This document shows, piece after piece, positions 11,271-22,782 of a stretch of 64,000 nucleotides of DNA (the first letter of the stretch is position 1; every line of letters starts with the position of its first letter). Source of the stretch: Botrytis cinerea B05.10 (lineage: Eukaryota > Ascomycota > Leotiomycetes > Helotiales > Sclerotiniaceae); NCBI RefSeq assembly GCF_000143535.2, contig NC_037317.1:2356001-2420000 (forward strand), read 5' to 3'. The translations under genes were made by a program, and so were the position numbers. The notes beneath the pieces were generated by a model, which saw nothing but the letters and a program-made list of their open reading frames with translations, did no database searches and was not told the origin of the DNA.

Positions 11271-11925
11271 CTAAAGGAATGCATAACCTTTGACCTTTAG
11301 ATATATAGCACAAAACGCAACACTAGGTACTGCCCATAAGATGTTCAGCTCAATCACCGCCCAAATCCAAATGGTCCCAACTGGAGGAGCTTGTTTCATT
11401 ATGGCAAAATGGCCGTATTCGTTTGTAATATGTATAAGATAACATCCAGCCATCATAGTGACGATAGAGAAGAATATTTCGTGTGCATAAGAATGCACCT
11501 TGGCAGGTAGTCGAGGTAATAAGTGCGACGGTTCGGGATGTGGATGGAAGGCGTAAAAGAGAAGCCAGATAACTGTCAAGATCAGCAAATATTCTGTTAC
11601 GTCTAAATATAATGTATAACTTACCGGGACATGATTGGAGTGTCCTAGAAACGACACCCTTCCAGACGATTTCTTCGGCATATTGATGTGTAACCAATAC
11701 ATCCAAGGTGAAATGTAACATCGTAAGACTGATTGTCCATAAAATGGAGTCCCCTAGCCTTCCTATCAAGATTTCCTCATTTTCTCCATCCAACTCCGCT
11801 TGACGCTGTCGTTGAGCTTCACTCAAATTTCGTTTTTCTGCGATGTCGAGAAGGGTTTCGATGGAGGGATCAGGACCAGATCTATCTGGCTTTTTGAGCT
11901 TGATTTTCCGTTCTTTTCCTGGCAT
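11271..11925 (-). CDS. Conserved small fungal integral membrane protein
   Basis: Two exons: from the ATG at 11925 (MPGKERKIKLKKPDRSGPDPSIETLLDIAEKR) to SRTLQSCP, then a short intron with donor GTAAGT, then VIWLLFYAFHPHP to a TAG at 11271. About 200 residues. A lysine-rich N-terminal cytosolic segment is followed by about four membrane helices: SILWTISLTMLHFTLDVLV, LLFYAF, FFSIVTMMAGCYLIHI and IWAVIELNILWAVPSVAFCAIYL. The N-terminal PDRSGPDPSxETLLDIAEKR motif is conserved in ascomycete homologues as I remember them. Function unknown. It is divergent with GPI12, separated by about 0.5 kb. Confidence 0.75.
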
Positions 11926-12451
11926 GATGGCGGCTGACTCGGAATGAACGGTTGGATAGGGAGTAGTGTCTCGCGGCTTTTAAAAAGAGTATGAACACTT
12001 AGTAATTCTCTGCGAGCCTCGTCATCTGAAGGTAGTGGAAGATAGATGCAAGTACCTGGGTACGTATACCGAGTAACCAAGGCTGACGGGTTTCAACACA
12101 TAAGACGAAAGGCTGTCGAATGCTTGATTAGGTCGCGTTCATGCAAGAGCGATGGATTTCATCTCGTACATATCCAAACCATGCAGTTTTGAATGACATT
12201 GGTCAACATTCGATCCGATCCCTTGCAGTGAACCTCGATTTATCCCTTAGCGCAAGGCTTAAGGACCCATATATTTCTTGACCGACAAACCGGTCATTTC
12301 CACTCGTTTCTATTCACGAACCCCTCACAAATCCTAAACATACTCGATCTGCAGTTATTCTCTCATATCCACACCATTTTATGCTCGTCGTCGCTTCACT
12401 TCAACGTACACTTTGAATCTCCATCAAAGGTTCTCCATAAACACCTTTGAA
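11926..12451. promoter_or_regulatory. Shared intergenic promoter region (divergent genes)
   Basis: 526 bp between the leftward membrane-protein gene and the rightward GPI12 gene. No coding signal. I see no strong specific motif, so this is called only from gene orientation. Confidence 0.4.
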
Positions 12452-13420
12452 ATGCCCAAAATGCAATGGACCTATTTCCTTACCATCCCTATCATCACTT
12501 TCGCTGCATGGCAATACAGTGTCACAGTCGTTAACTCCAAATTTCCCAAGCTTCGTAACAAGAAGATATGTCTGTTGATCGCGCATCCTGATGACGAAGC
12601 TATGTTTTTTGCGCCAGCGATGCAAGCTCTTACGGATCCGGAGCTTGGAAACCATGTTAAAATTCTCTGTTTGAGCAGTGGTATGTAAGGCGCATGATCG
12701 AGACTTAAGCATATATTGATGTGCAGTAGGTGATGCAGATGGATTAGGGGAAACTCGGAAGAAGGAACTTGTTAAGAGTGGGATGCAGTTGGGTTTGCGA
12801 CAAGAGAATGATGTTTTCGTTTTTACGAGTCCGTATGTCTTCCTTAGATCTTGTCGCATAAGTACCATTTGTGCTGATCGCTTTTCTTAAACAGAGATTT
12901 CCCGGATAGCATGACGAAGATATGGGACAAAGAAAAGATCGCAAACCTTTTGGCGTCTGCATTTTGCCCTCCCCATACAAGAAAAACAGATCTTACAACT
13001 GCTCCAACTGCAACCATCGATGTTATTGTAACTTTTGATGCGCAGGGAATTTCTTCGCATCCAAATCATATTTCCTTGTACCATGGCTCTCGGACTTTAA
13101 TCGCATCTATGATGCGGGATCGTCCAGGATGGCAATGTCCTATTGATCTTTACACACTTACCAGTGTCTCAATCTTCCGAAAGTACACATCTATATTCGA
13201 TACCTTGAATACTATGGCAGCCGCAGCATTTTCGAAGCGAGAGATAGGCGATCACCCAAGTCCTTTGTTAATGATGAGTGGAGTGGGACAACTTAGAACT
13301 GCGCAAAAGGCCATGACAACAGCACACAAGAGTCAGATGAGGTGGTTCAGATGGGGTTGGATTGGAATGTCAAGATATATGGTCATTAATGATTTAAAAT
13401 TGGAAAAGGTCGTTGTGTAG
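12452..13420 (+). CDS. GPI12: N-acetylglucosaminyl-phosphatidylinositol de-N-acetylase (PIG-L)
   Basis: Three exons: 12452-12680, 12730-12832 and 12895-13420, in frame, 285 residues. An N-terminal membrane anchor (YFLTIPIITFAAWQY) precedes the diagnostic zinc-site motif LLIAHPDDEAMFFAP, then LSSGDADGLGETRKKEL, then VTFDAQGISSHPNHISLYHG, where the paired His residues complete the active site. It removes the acetyl group from GlcNAc-PI on the cytosolic face of the ER, the second step of GPI-anchor synthesis. Length and motif order fit yeast Gpi12 and human PIGL. The acceptor of intron 1 was chosen at GTAG (12727-12729) because it gives the conserved SGDADGLG. The gene appears intact. Confidence 0.93.
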
Positions 13421-14606
13421 AAGCGCATGTGGAAGGCTCAAGTTGACGGTTTGAGAAAGAGAAGAGGACTCCATTGTGCAGTGCACATTGCGAATGGCCT
13501 TGGATAAAAACATATCTCGCGCATAAGAGAGTATGAATGGATGAGAGATGAGAAATGCGTACACGAAGTCAGCATGCTTCTTTTTGGTCTCGTTTTGTAT
13601 TGTTTGTTATTTTTTTGTTCTCTTCCGCAAGATGGCTACAGACCTGGCTGGAAAGTAATCAGCCTTTCATCAAACTTGCTTGTTGTATTTAGACAGATAT
13701 TTTTCTACTTCATGATACTTCAATATTATGAGCCATGATTCATTTGATTTCAAATTTCCTTGTTCATTGCTTCTCGTCTTAAAACTGGTATCTAAACATA
13801 CAGATTTGATCATGTCTTCTTTATCTGTGACAAAATTAGAAGATTTTAACATCAACAGCGCCTGGATCAATTTCTGATAATGCGCGTTTTACAGTCTAGT
13901 CCTACATGCCTCAACTATCATCACTAGTACTATTAATCTGGTTATAAAATCAGCCCAGAACAGGATCAATTAAAAGAAAGATAAGAAAGCAATTTTCGCA
14001 TCAAATCAACGCAATATGCTTTCGGAGCAAAGTGGAAAAATAGTAAGAATTGACTACTTCCTCCTACTTTATCAAAGGGTTCAAATCATATTTTAAGTGT
14101 CTTAAATGTTTAATAAAATTAATAAATGAAATTGTCATATATCGAATATCTATTTATACAGTCTTTATAAGAGTGTATGTACCCTCAGGAGTATATAACT
14201 AACTATAATAGTTATATTAGTATTATAATAAATTAGTAATAGACTAAAGAATCACGAGTATATAGATGGTAGTAGAATAATTTAGGGATTATTTTTATTA
14301 ATATAAAAACCAACAAAATTTGAGAATTGAGACATTCTTTAAAACAATCTTGATTCAATCATTAAAATAGGATTGTTACAAGATTTATTCTTTATTAAAC
14401 AAATTCAGAGATAAATATTTCATAGATAGTTTTAGATATCTCTAAAGCCTGACTTTTGATAGGCTGGATAGGTTTTATAGAGCGCCTTGTATCTATCTAG
14501 GTAGCTTTCCTTTCTCCTCTGCTGTTTTATTCGTATGAATTAATGTCCTCGTATAGACTCTCCATCTCTAAAATTCCACTCAACTTCTCTCACCATCACC
14601 TCCACC
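13421..14606. other. Gene-free stretch containing an A/T-rich island
   Basis: About 1.2 kb with no gene. From roughly 14090 to 14450 the sequence is extremely A/T-rich (runs such as TTAATAAAATTAATAAATG and TATAATAGTTATATTAG), unlike the flanking DNA. No terminal repeats or ORF of a transposon can be recognised. It could be a RIP-mutated relic or simply a matrix-like AT island. Confidence 0.6.
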
Positions 14607-15914
14607 TCAGAAATCCTCCCTAGCAAAACTCGCAACCCAAACTCCCATCGCTTCCACCCCTTTCGCTCCCCCTTCTACATTCCCCAAACTCAAATCCAAA
14701 ACATCATACATCATTTCCAGCACATTCCCCTCCTTATTCTCCTTCCCCTCAACCGCCTCTACCCTCTCCAATTCCCCCTCTTTCCTCCTCCCCACATTCC
14801 CTACTTCCCAAAGCCCATCTTCCAGCCCCGATCCATCCTTCACCATCTCCCTCTCAACCTTCCACCCTTTCCTCCGCATAACCTCCCGCATCCGCTTCGC
14901 ACTACGTACGCATCTTACATTTCCATCTCCCTCTTCCCCTTCCTTTTTGAATCCTTCCGAAACGGCTTGCAGCATAATCGCGAGCAGATGGGGAAATTGA
15001 GCAGGGGATGTGGCGCTGAGATCCCATTCCGCGATACAAATTTGGGTTTGTTTAGTTATGGGATTGGAGGTAGGAGATGTGGTTTTGGGAGAGGAGAGGG
15101 AGGTGATGTAGGAAATTAGTTGGGGGAAGAGCGAGGGAGAAGAGAAGTAAAAGCTGCTATGGGAGAGAATGATGTGGGTGTATGGTTTTGAATCTTGGGT
15201 TGTGGAAGAGGAAGAGAGGGGAGAGAAAAGTGATTCGAGAAAGAGAATTGGAAATGCGTGGTGGAATGTGATGCGATGGCCTAGTGGGCCGGATTTGAGT
15301 TGAGATTGGGCTTGGGAAAGAGTCCATGGTGAGCCTGATGTTTGTTAGTTTGTCGATTAGTGAGGATTCAATTTCGATGCCTCTCAACGCTCAACATTTA
15401 GCGAGGGAGATATAATCTTCAATGTTTCAGAATAAAATGGAAGGTGCGAAGAGTCGTAAAGGAAAGAAATGTCAATACCATAATCAGGATCTCCTGGATC
15501 GACAGCATCGACATGACCATCCTCCCCCACTTGTGCAGCAAGTACCAATGTTGTATCGCCCTGACCACAGCCTATCTCGAGGACTTTTGATCCCGGTGGG
15601 ATGAACCAAAAATTTACCTAGTTTTCTTTCGGTGAGTTTCTTTTGTCTTGGAATTTTCACTTCGTATATTTTCGAGGGAGGGCGGAGGAAAGGCTGGGTG
15701 AGATAGGAGATTGAGGAATTGAGGAATTGAGGAATTGGGGAGGAAGAGGAAGAGCAGATCAGGTAAATGAAAAGAAGGGACGAACGAGTTCAACACGGTG
15801 TCTAATTTGTGCAAGTAGCGTTTCTTTTCTTTTGTCATCCTGTTCGATAGGTAAGTCACTTGTCTTGGGAAAATAGGTGTCGAGTATTTCTTGAGGAATG
15901 ATGGTTTCCGCCAT
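14607..15914 (-). CDS. Class I SAM-dependent methyltransferase
   Basis: Three exons. Exon 1 (15914-15786) encodes 43 residues from MAETIIPQEILDTYF to HRVEL; intron 1 has the unusual donor GTTCGT. Exon 2 (15617 to about 15479) carries PPGSKVLEIGCGQGDTT, the glycine-rich SAM motif I, and VDAVDPGDPDYG (motif II-like acidic loop). Exon 3 continues GSPWTLSQAQ, then YTHIILSHSSFYFSSP and QICIAEWDLSA, which match the C-terminal pattern of a fungal methyltransferase group. Length is about 330 residues. The substrate is unknown. The C-terminal third is rich in Glu, Lys and Gly and looks less conserved. Isolated gene, no pathway context. Confidence 0.8.
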
Positions 15915-16272
15915 TGTGTATAATATTCAAAAAATTGGATTAATATGTTGAGATGAAGAAAAAAATAAATTATTACGGGAAATGATTGAGCGAAGATAGA
16001 AATAGTTGTCTGAGGAAGCTTGAGAGTTTGAGTCATACACTAGTGTGACTATAACCTCCGTTCATGCATCATGTTATTTTAATCACATCACCCGCATATA
16101 GGGACATAAGGCTGCTTATTATGACGTATAGTCTGGGCATTTTCCCATCTAGTAACTCTGTTTTTCGTAGTGGAAATGAATCCGAAGAAGTGGATTCGGC
16201 CCTCGAGGATATCCAAAGAGAATAAAAATTTGATGAAGCGAGATTGAATTATAGAGTGTCGCAGTGACTTAT
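15915..16272. other. Intergenic, no gene supported
   Basis: About 360 bp between two leftward genes; should contain the methyltransferase promoter and the PPR-like gene's 3' region. Confidence 0.4.
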
Positions 16273-18558
16273 TTAATTTTTGAATCTATAATCCTGTACG
16301 ACTTTGGCTGCTAATTGAACTGATCCACCAACGGTCTTTCTGTCCCGATTATTTCGGTATTCGGCTTTTCTATTCAGAAGTCTTGCCAGAGACTTTCGTT
16401 GTCGTCTCTTTTTTGACCGGTTATCACCATAAACTCTCCTCCATATTCTCAATTTTGTATCTTCAGCTTTCCCAGTATCTAGACGGACATGACCAGTATA
16501 TGTTTGATAAGTCAACTCTCCCCGCAAGAATGTTTTATAGTTATTGACTATATCTGGAACCTTCTGAAATGCCCAGTCTGCGTGGTCTTTAGACAAGTAT
16601 TCGGCAGGCCGATAGATGAGATAATTGACCCATTGTCGCATATACATCCTGCTAACCCTCAATTTGAAACGGTAGAATGTGAAATCTCTTTGCCGAATTT
16701 CTGTTATTACCGAGTGTAGTTTTCTCCGCTTCAAACTATTTTCGTATAAGAGTCTGTACCGGTCTACTTTTTTGGCCAATTTATTGTGTAGTTGACGAGC
16801 CCTTGCGATCTGAGTTTGGGCAGTACCAATTTGTCGGTTGTAGAGAAGGTGGCGAATGTAGATGTTGTACATTGAAAGATTGGGTTGGACATTATAATGT
16901 AGAGTCATGTTATTCCAAACTTCGTTCATGCTAGATGAGGGCAATATTCCTTCGTCGAATCCCAATTCGCGTTGAACGGCACTTGCCCGTCTTCTAGCAA
17001 AAACTGCAGTCCATTCCAATAAGTCTTGCCAAGCACGTTTCGGAATCTCAATAGAGTACTTTCGTGATACTTGATCCATTACATGTATAGCCATTGGTAA
17101 ATCGTTATTGATACAAAACATGTGGATTATTGTACGAAGTAATCTTCGTGATGGGTACAATGGAGAGTCTGGAAGACGTGTATTGAGCTTTGTGTTCTCA
17201 GCATTCTTCAATTCAACATCAATGTTCCAAACTCGCTTGAGAATCGTTTTAGCAGTCTCAAGGTCTCCCTCCCTACTTGCCGATATCATCAACAAGCAAA
17301 ATGTCTCCTCATTCCCCATCAGACCTGCCTTCCCCATTTCTTGAAATAATCGATTGACCGAGAGTCTAACTCCATTGTCAGATCCGATTCGGTGTCTATT
17401 GAGTTGATAAGGTCTGTTGTCCCATTGTCGGAGATCCTTATAGTGAGACACGACTCTTAGTCTTTCAGAATGGTAAGGGCTAAGAACATCTGACCAACAC
17501 ATGGTAGCCATGTAATAATTAAAGCATTCCGCATCTGGTTGAGTCTTTCTGTTTTCCATCACCTGAAATTGATTGGAAATCAAAGACTTCCATGTCAACT
17601 CTGCAACTTCCTGATGACCCGTAAACTTTGCAGCTTTGAGGAGCATTTTGTATTCGGACAGATGAATTGGATACTTTATTTGTCGTTTCATAATGATTCG
17701 ACGCAAGTGCCAAAGATAGACAGTGTAGGCACGATGAGTTCCATCATAGTCAAGAGTATCCGTTCTCATTTCCAATAAATCTTTATGCTTGAAGTCTTGT
17801 AATAATGCTTTGTATCTTCCAAAAAAATGTTTCGGATCTAGTAGCCTGAGGATTTCCGAAAATGTGTTCGGAGGAATATCCAGTAGAGGCGAATAATTCA
17901 CACCAAAATCATCCACTTTGGAAAGTTTGACTAGCACTTTGAGAAGCTCGTGGGGATCTCGTAACTGAAGTGCTCTGAGCACATTCTTGTATCCAGAAAC
18001 CATTTTAGCTTCTTTTAGAAGTAATCTTCGCTGTGCCTGATTAATGGGCAATCCCACACCAACTTTACGAATGACAGAAACCAGATCAGACTCATCGGAT
18101 ACTTTATCTTGTTCTCCAGGAGCCGGAATTTCGAGTGGGTATATATCTCCGTATGCTTCTTGACTTTGAGATTTTTCGGTGGCATGCTTTCCAACCCACC
18201 AATCTTTCAAATTTTCCTCTTTACTCCAAGCTGGCTTCATCCATTCTGGTGTTTTGAAAGATGTCTTCACATTTCGATGTTTATTCCTTATCTCGTAACG
18301 TCTCCAGTATGGTTGTTTTGCTGTCCGCGATCCATCATTGGTGATCTCATCCTCTTCCTCGAATTGCTCGACGGTGGTTGCTTCTCCATTTCCACTTTCT
18401 CTTCGCACAAAAGTACTAGGGGCGTTTCTTGGGCCTGTCGATTCATATAACCATCTTTTCCCATTGTATTTCCTATCGGATGTCGTCGACGATGGCAATT
18501 GAAGGGATGTAACGATTGTGGACTTGCGCGTCGCAAAACCGCGCAAGAGAGAACCCAT
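16273..18558 (-). CDS. Mitochondrial PPR-like / ATP-synthase-expression-type protein
   Basis: Single-exon frame of 761 residues, ATG at 18558. The first 40 residues are basic and Ser/Thr-rich without acidic residues (MGSLLRGFATRKSTIVTSLQ), a good mitochondrial presequence. The body is helical with degenerate pentatricopeptide-like pairs, for example LFQEMGKAGLMGNEETFCLLMISASREGD split around residue 420 and LLRTIIHMFCINNDLPMAIHVMDQ near 490. The C-terminus is highly basic (KKRRQRKSLARLLNRK). This fits fungal mitochondrial RNA-binding/translation factors of the ATPase-expression (Aep/Atp13-like) or PPR type. Which mRNA or complex it serves cannot be told. It shares a 337-bp divergent promoter with LSM3. 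Confidence 0.7.
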   Translation of the reverse strand: MGSLLRGFATRKSTIVTSLQLPSSTTSDRKYNGKRWLYESTGPRNAPSTFVRRESGNGEATTVEQFEEEDEITNDGSRTAKQPYWRRYEIRNKHRNVKTSFKTPEWMKPAWSKEENLKDWWVGKHATEKSQSQEAYGDIYPLEIPAPGEQDKVSDESDLVSVIRKVGVGLPINQAQRRLLLKEAKMVSGYKNVLRALQLRDPHELLKVLVKLSKVDDFGVNYSPLLDIPPNTFSEILRLLDPKHFFGRYKALLQDFKHKDLLEMRTDTLDYDGTHRAYTVYLWHLRRIIMKRQIKYPIHLSEYKMLLKAAKFTGHQEVAELTWKSLISNQFQVMENRKTQPDAECFNYYMATMCWSDVLSPYHSERLRVVSHYKDLRQWDNRPYQLNRHRIGSDNGVRLSVNRLFQEMGKAGLMGNEETFCLLMISASREGDLETAKTILKRVWNIDVELKNAENTKLNTRLPDSPLYPSRRLLRTIIHMFCINNDLPMAIHVMDQVSRKYSIEIPKRAWQDLLEWTAVFARRRASAVQRELGFDEGILPSSSMNEVWNNMTLHYNVQPNLSMYNIYIRHLLYNRQIGTAQTQIARARQLHNKLAKKVDRYRLLYENSLKRRKLHSVITEIRQRDFTFYRFKLRVSRMYMRQWVNYLIYRPAEYLSKDHADWAFQKVPDIVNNYKTFLRGELTYQTYTGHVRLDTGKAEDTKLRIWRRVYGDNRSKKRRQRKSLARLLNRKAEYRNNRDRKTVGGSVQLAAKVVQDYRFKN

Positions 18559-18895
18559 TAGATGCGATTCTAGAAACCATCATTCTCTCACCCTCCCTAC
18601 TCTCTTCTCGCATTGACCATGTAATTGATGAGATCAACTGAATTGTAATCTGGGGAAACCTGGGGAAAGTTGAAAGGGGTCCACTTGGTGTTGTTAATGG
18701 CGGGAAGTTAAAAAGTGGTGGTTTAGAAGTGGTGGGTTTGGTGGATTTCGCTTGATTATTTGAAATTTTTAGTGAGGGCGGCAAATCCCGCCGTCTAGAG
18801 CAACAACCTCTATGCGATTCACAGGTAAATTCAATACGTCAACCCCGGAGACCATTCGCAACAACAAAAGTTCGTCGGCATAAAACGAAACAAAC
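18559..18895. promoter_or_regulatory. Compact bidirectional promoter between the PPR-like gene and LSM3
   Basis: 337 bp lie between the two divergent start codons, so both promoters and 5' leaders must fit here. No specific factor site identified. Confidence 0.5.
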
Positions 18896-19351
18896 ATGGC
18901 AGATATTGATGACGGTACATCTGCACCAGCGGAACCTCTTGATTTGGTGCGACTTTGTCTCGATGAGGTTGTTTATGTAAAATTGAGGGGAGACAGAGAA
19001 TTGAAAGGAAGGCTACATGTGGGATATACCCCTGCAAGACTTTGCCGTGCTTATACTGACGATGGGTAGGCTTATGATAGTCATTGCAATTTAGTATTGG
19101 GGGATGTGGTGGAGACAATTTACGTTGTGGAGGAGAGCGAGGACGATGATGGGGAGGAGATCGTAAAGGTAGGTTTGTATCCTATTTGACATGTGCTTTC
19201 GACTAACATTCTGTCCGCAGACGGTTGTTAAGAAATCCGAGATGTTGTTTGTTAGAGGTAAGTGTTTTTGGACTCCTGTTTGGTCGTCGTTGTATCTAAC
19301 ATTCTTTCGATAGGCGACAGTGTTATACTTATCTCGCCCAGATCCTCATAA
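18896..19351 (+). CDS. LSM3: U6 snRNA-associated Sm-like protein LSm3
   Basis: Four exons: 18896-19018, 19070-19168, 19221-19257 and 19314-19351, giving 98 residues with intact frame. The Sm fold is clear. Sm1 is [40 protein letters not shown] (shown in parts), with the conserved D-x-H-x-N RNA-binding loop as DSHCN. Sm2 ends in [14 protein letters not shown]. An acidic insert ([10 protein letters not shown]) sits between Sm1 and Sm2, as in LSm3 orthologues. The protein is part of the Lsm2-8 ring on U6 snRNA in the nucleus and the Lsm1-7 ring in cytoplasmic mRNA decay. The gene is too finely split for long open frames to show it. High confidence. Confidence 0.95.
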
Positions 19352-20816
19352 AATCAAATACCGATATGCTATTACCCAACGAAAACGAGATATCGTTCTA
19401 GGAAAGAAAGACCGCGAAGGTCGGAGGATGAGAGAACGATACGGCAGGCAAAAAGGGGCGAATTCCACCAAGATCTAGCCGCAAATTCCAAATTCGAGGA
19501 CCTTATAGGCCGGGAAGGATAGATAGGCGCGAGACGGAAGAACAAATAATACATGTAACAATTCCAGCCAAGATACCCGGGCTCAGGCTCAGACAGACGT
19601 GTGACTGTGTAGTGCCGTAGGTATTCGATTGCCACCTGGCGTATACTGGCATATCTGCGATTGTATGGCTGCTCTAATCCCTACAGAGCTCATGGTTTTG
19701 ATGTATCAGAAGGTGTGGAATACTGTGAGTTGTTACACCTGAGTTCATTATGTCAATGCATAGTTGCATTGATCCTCACAGAATACTTCCATTCGACAAT
19801 GTGTGAGACATATCTTGACGTGTTTGGCCCTGCTCAAGTTTAGTTCCGCAGCAGAAATGCTCCGACTCTTTCTTTCCTTGTCATTCATTTGCAGACACTC
19901 ATTGCAGGAGCTTCGACAAGGAGAAAGCACATAAGCGACCGGGCAAAGAAATTCCCAAGCTACCTCGAAAGGAGGGCTGGAGCTGGAACTATTGCTCGTG
20001 GTTGGTTCTACTACATCCTACCCCAAAGCGCAATTGTCATCGGCTTTTCGTGAGAATGCTGCATCTCCATGATAGAGTTTCCTATTCTAGTCATTGCCAG
20101 AGCAGATTATAAATTATGGTCATCAACTTTCTGATCACAACCTTGAGCTCGAGAGTTAATGCATACCAGTGACTACTTCATTTAAAACGCTGCGAAGTAG
20201 ACTGAACGCCTACACTTGCTTTGAGAAGAGGAAGCTTGGGCTGGACATCTAGATCTAGACGTTGTCACGTTCTTACCAAAATCTCAACATGGTACTTTTC
20301 CCGTTCTATAATACTTACTTCTGGTTGACATGGGCATAAAGAGCTATTGTGGGGCTCAAGGGTTCTTGAGCCTCATGCGTCACTTGTACTCTGTTCAGCA
20401 TGTGTATGTATGTACAGGCAATACCGACGGCATCCCGCAACAATTGTGAATTCTAATATACAATTATGATTCTGTTTTGCAAGTTAATAAGTGAGATAGA
20501 TAATCACATATAAGTTCCAGCCCGAAAAGATGTAGGAACTCAGCCTCAAGAGAATGAATGACTCAAAGATCTATGATTCATTCATCCTGAGATCCTTATC
20601 GATAAAGCTTCACTTGGACTTCACACGCCGAACAGTCATCTCCGACCGTACACTCAAGAACTAATGACTACTTTGCACTCAATTCACTATCATTCCGTAT
20701 TATCTTATATTATTTAGCTACCTACGTTGAAGAACTCTTTCATGATCTTACAAACACACTGCAAGCAAATTAAGTTATTGCCACAGCACTTTTGGGCAAA
20801 ATAGGCAAACGGAAAC
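19352..20816. other. Gene-free stretch
   Basis: About 1.5 kb with only chance-length frames on both strands. I see no domain, repeat or structured RNA that I can support. It presumably includes the LSM3 3' region and the upstream region of the GTPase gene. Confidence 0.5.
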
Positions 20817-22782
20817 ATGTCTTCAAAGGGCAAACAGCTTCCACACGACCGGCGGAAAGGCGAAACTGTATAAAAGCCTTTGGCAGACTTTATTTCATGT
20901 TTCTAACAGACAATAGGCTCTGAGCGAGTTCGCCGAATACGTTGAAAAGCAACAAGCGCTTCGATATCCCTCTTATTCTACTTCCAGTTCAACAACAGGT
21001 GGCCCCTCAACCACCGCAACATCAGTTACTACCGTAGAAGATCATGCCGAACTTACAGATATCTTGAACTCTCTCGACATAGCAGATACTAGTCCTCAAG
21101 TACGAATAAAAGAATTACTGCTCTCGGCCGACGAAGATCAATTAGCGCTCCTCAAAAATGTCCTGGAGTTGCGATTGGAGGAGGGACATGGAGAGACCAT
21201 TTTTGAGATTGGATTCGAGAACAATGGTGACGCAATGGGATTCAACAAAAAGGAATGGGATGTTGCCCTGAAAAGATTACAGGAAGCGGCAGGGAAATTG
21301 AACAGTGATTGTCAGTTACTGTTAACGAATGGAGTGGGTGGCGAAGTAGAAGGTGAAACTGGAGAGTCAAAAGAGAAAGATTGCACAGGTAAAGTTCTAG
21401 TGCGGCAACATCCTGCCAGTGTGGAGGAAGTTATCGAGACAAGAATTGCTGTCGTGGGAAACGTCGACGCGGGGAAAAGTACTATGCTGGGAGTGCTGGT
21501 AAAAGGTGGATTGGATGATGGAAGAGGAAAAGCAAGGGTCAATCTCTTTCGCCACAAGCACGAAATTGAGAGTGGAAGAACTAGTTCTGTTGGTATGGAA
21601 ATTATGGGCTTTGATACTTTGGGCAAAGTTGTCGCATCTGATGTTCCGGGGAGAAAACTGTCATGGGAAGAAATTGGAAAACGATCCGCAAAAGTCATCT
21701 CCTTTACCGATTTGGCTGGCCATGAACGGTATCTACGAACTACCGTGTTTGGGCTCTTATCTTCGTCTCCAAATTACTGTTTACTAATGGTCGCTGCAAA
21801 TAACGGACTCATTGGTATGAGTAAAGAACATCTTGGTATCGCTCTTGCGTTGAATGTACCGGTTATGGTTGTCATTACTAAAATCGATATTTGTCCTCCT
21901 CAAATCTTAGAACAAACCATCAAGCAAATTACCGGCATATTGAAAAGTCCCGGAGCCAGGAAAATACCAATTTTCATCAAGAATCGAGAAGAGTGTATCA
22001 ATACTGCTACTCAATTCGTCAGCAAACGAATTTGTCCAATCTTCCAAGTATCCAATGTTACTGGAGAATCTTTAGATCTCGTTCGAGCTTTCCTCAATAT
22101 TCTACCTCATCATGGCCATTATGATGCGGAGGCACCTTTCGAATTCCATATTAATGATACTTTCTCCGTTCCATTCGTAGGAACTGTAGTATCAGGGATC
22201 GTAAAGTCGGGTGTTGTTCACGCAGGTGACACTGTACTCGTTGGACCTGACTCTCTTGGTCAATTCACAACTACAACTATTCGTTCCATTGAACGTAAAC
22301 GAATACCAGTTCCGGCTACATCTGCCGGTCAATCAGCTTCGTTTGCATTAAAACGGGTTCGAAGAAAAGATGTTAGAAAAGGAATGGTTGTTCTTCCGAA
22401 ATCCGAACACAATTCCCCTAAAGTTTACCGAGAATTTGTCGCTGAAGTTCTGATCCTTTCTCATGCTACTACTATCAAAACAAAATATCAGGCCATGCTA
22501 CATGTTGGGCCTGTTAGTCAAACCTGTGCTATTATTGATATTGATCGAAGTTACATTCGAACTGGTGATAGAGCAACAGTCGCATTCCGATTTGTACAAA
22601 GACCGGAATACTTGGCTCCGGGTGACAGGCTGTTGTTTAGGGAGGGTCGGACGAAAGGTTTGGGAATTGTTAAGAGTGTGGGCTATGATCCTGCGAAACC
22701 ATTGGGGGGCGTTAAACCTGAAGGTGATGGCACAGAGGCTGTAGAGACGAATACTTCTGCCGAGACTTCCAAAGCTCCTTGA
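20817..22782 (+). CDS. GTPBP1/GTPBP2-type translational GTPase (EF-Tu superfamily)
   Basis: Two exons: 20817-20867 (17 codons, MSSKGKQLPHDRRKGET) and 20917-22782, giving 638 residues. The long frame alone would start at a TTG; the short exon supplies the real ATG. G-domain motifs: G1 VVGNVDAGKST, G3 DLAGHERYL, G4 TKID, G5 near VSNVTGESL, followed by EF-Tu-like beta-barrel domains II and III (FVGTVVSGIVKSG, GDRATVAFRF). The order and the acidic N-terminal extension match GTPBP1/AGP1 proteins, which act in mRNA surveillance or ribosome-associated quality control in animals. Fungal function is less clear. The Gly/Thr-rich C-terminus is probably disordered. Intact. Confidence 0.88.

Noticed and set aside
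14090..14450. A transposon or LTR in the A/T-rich island
   Set aside because: No terminal repeats, target duplications or transposase/reverse transcriptase motifs visible.
18831..19118. 95-codon minus-strand frame over LSM3
   Set aside because: Antisense shadow of LSM3 exons 1 and 2.
21312..21698. 128-codon minus-strand frame
   Set aside because: Antisense to the G domain of the GTPBP1-like gene.
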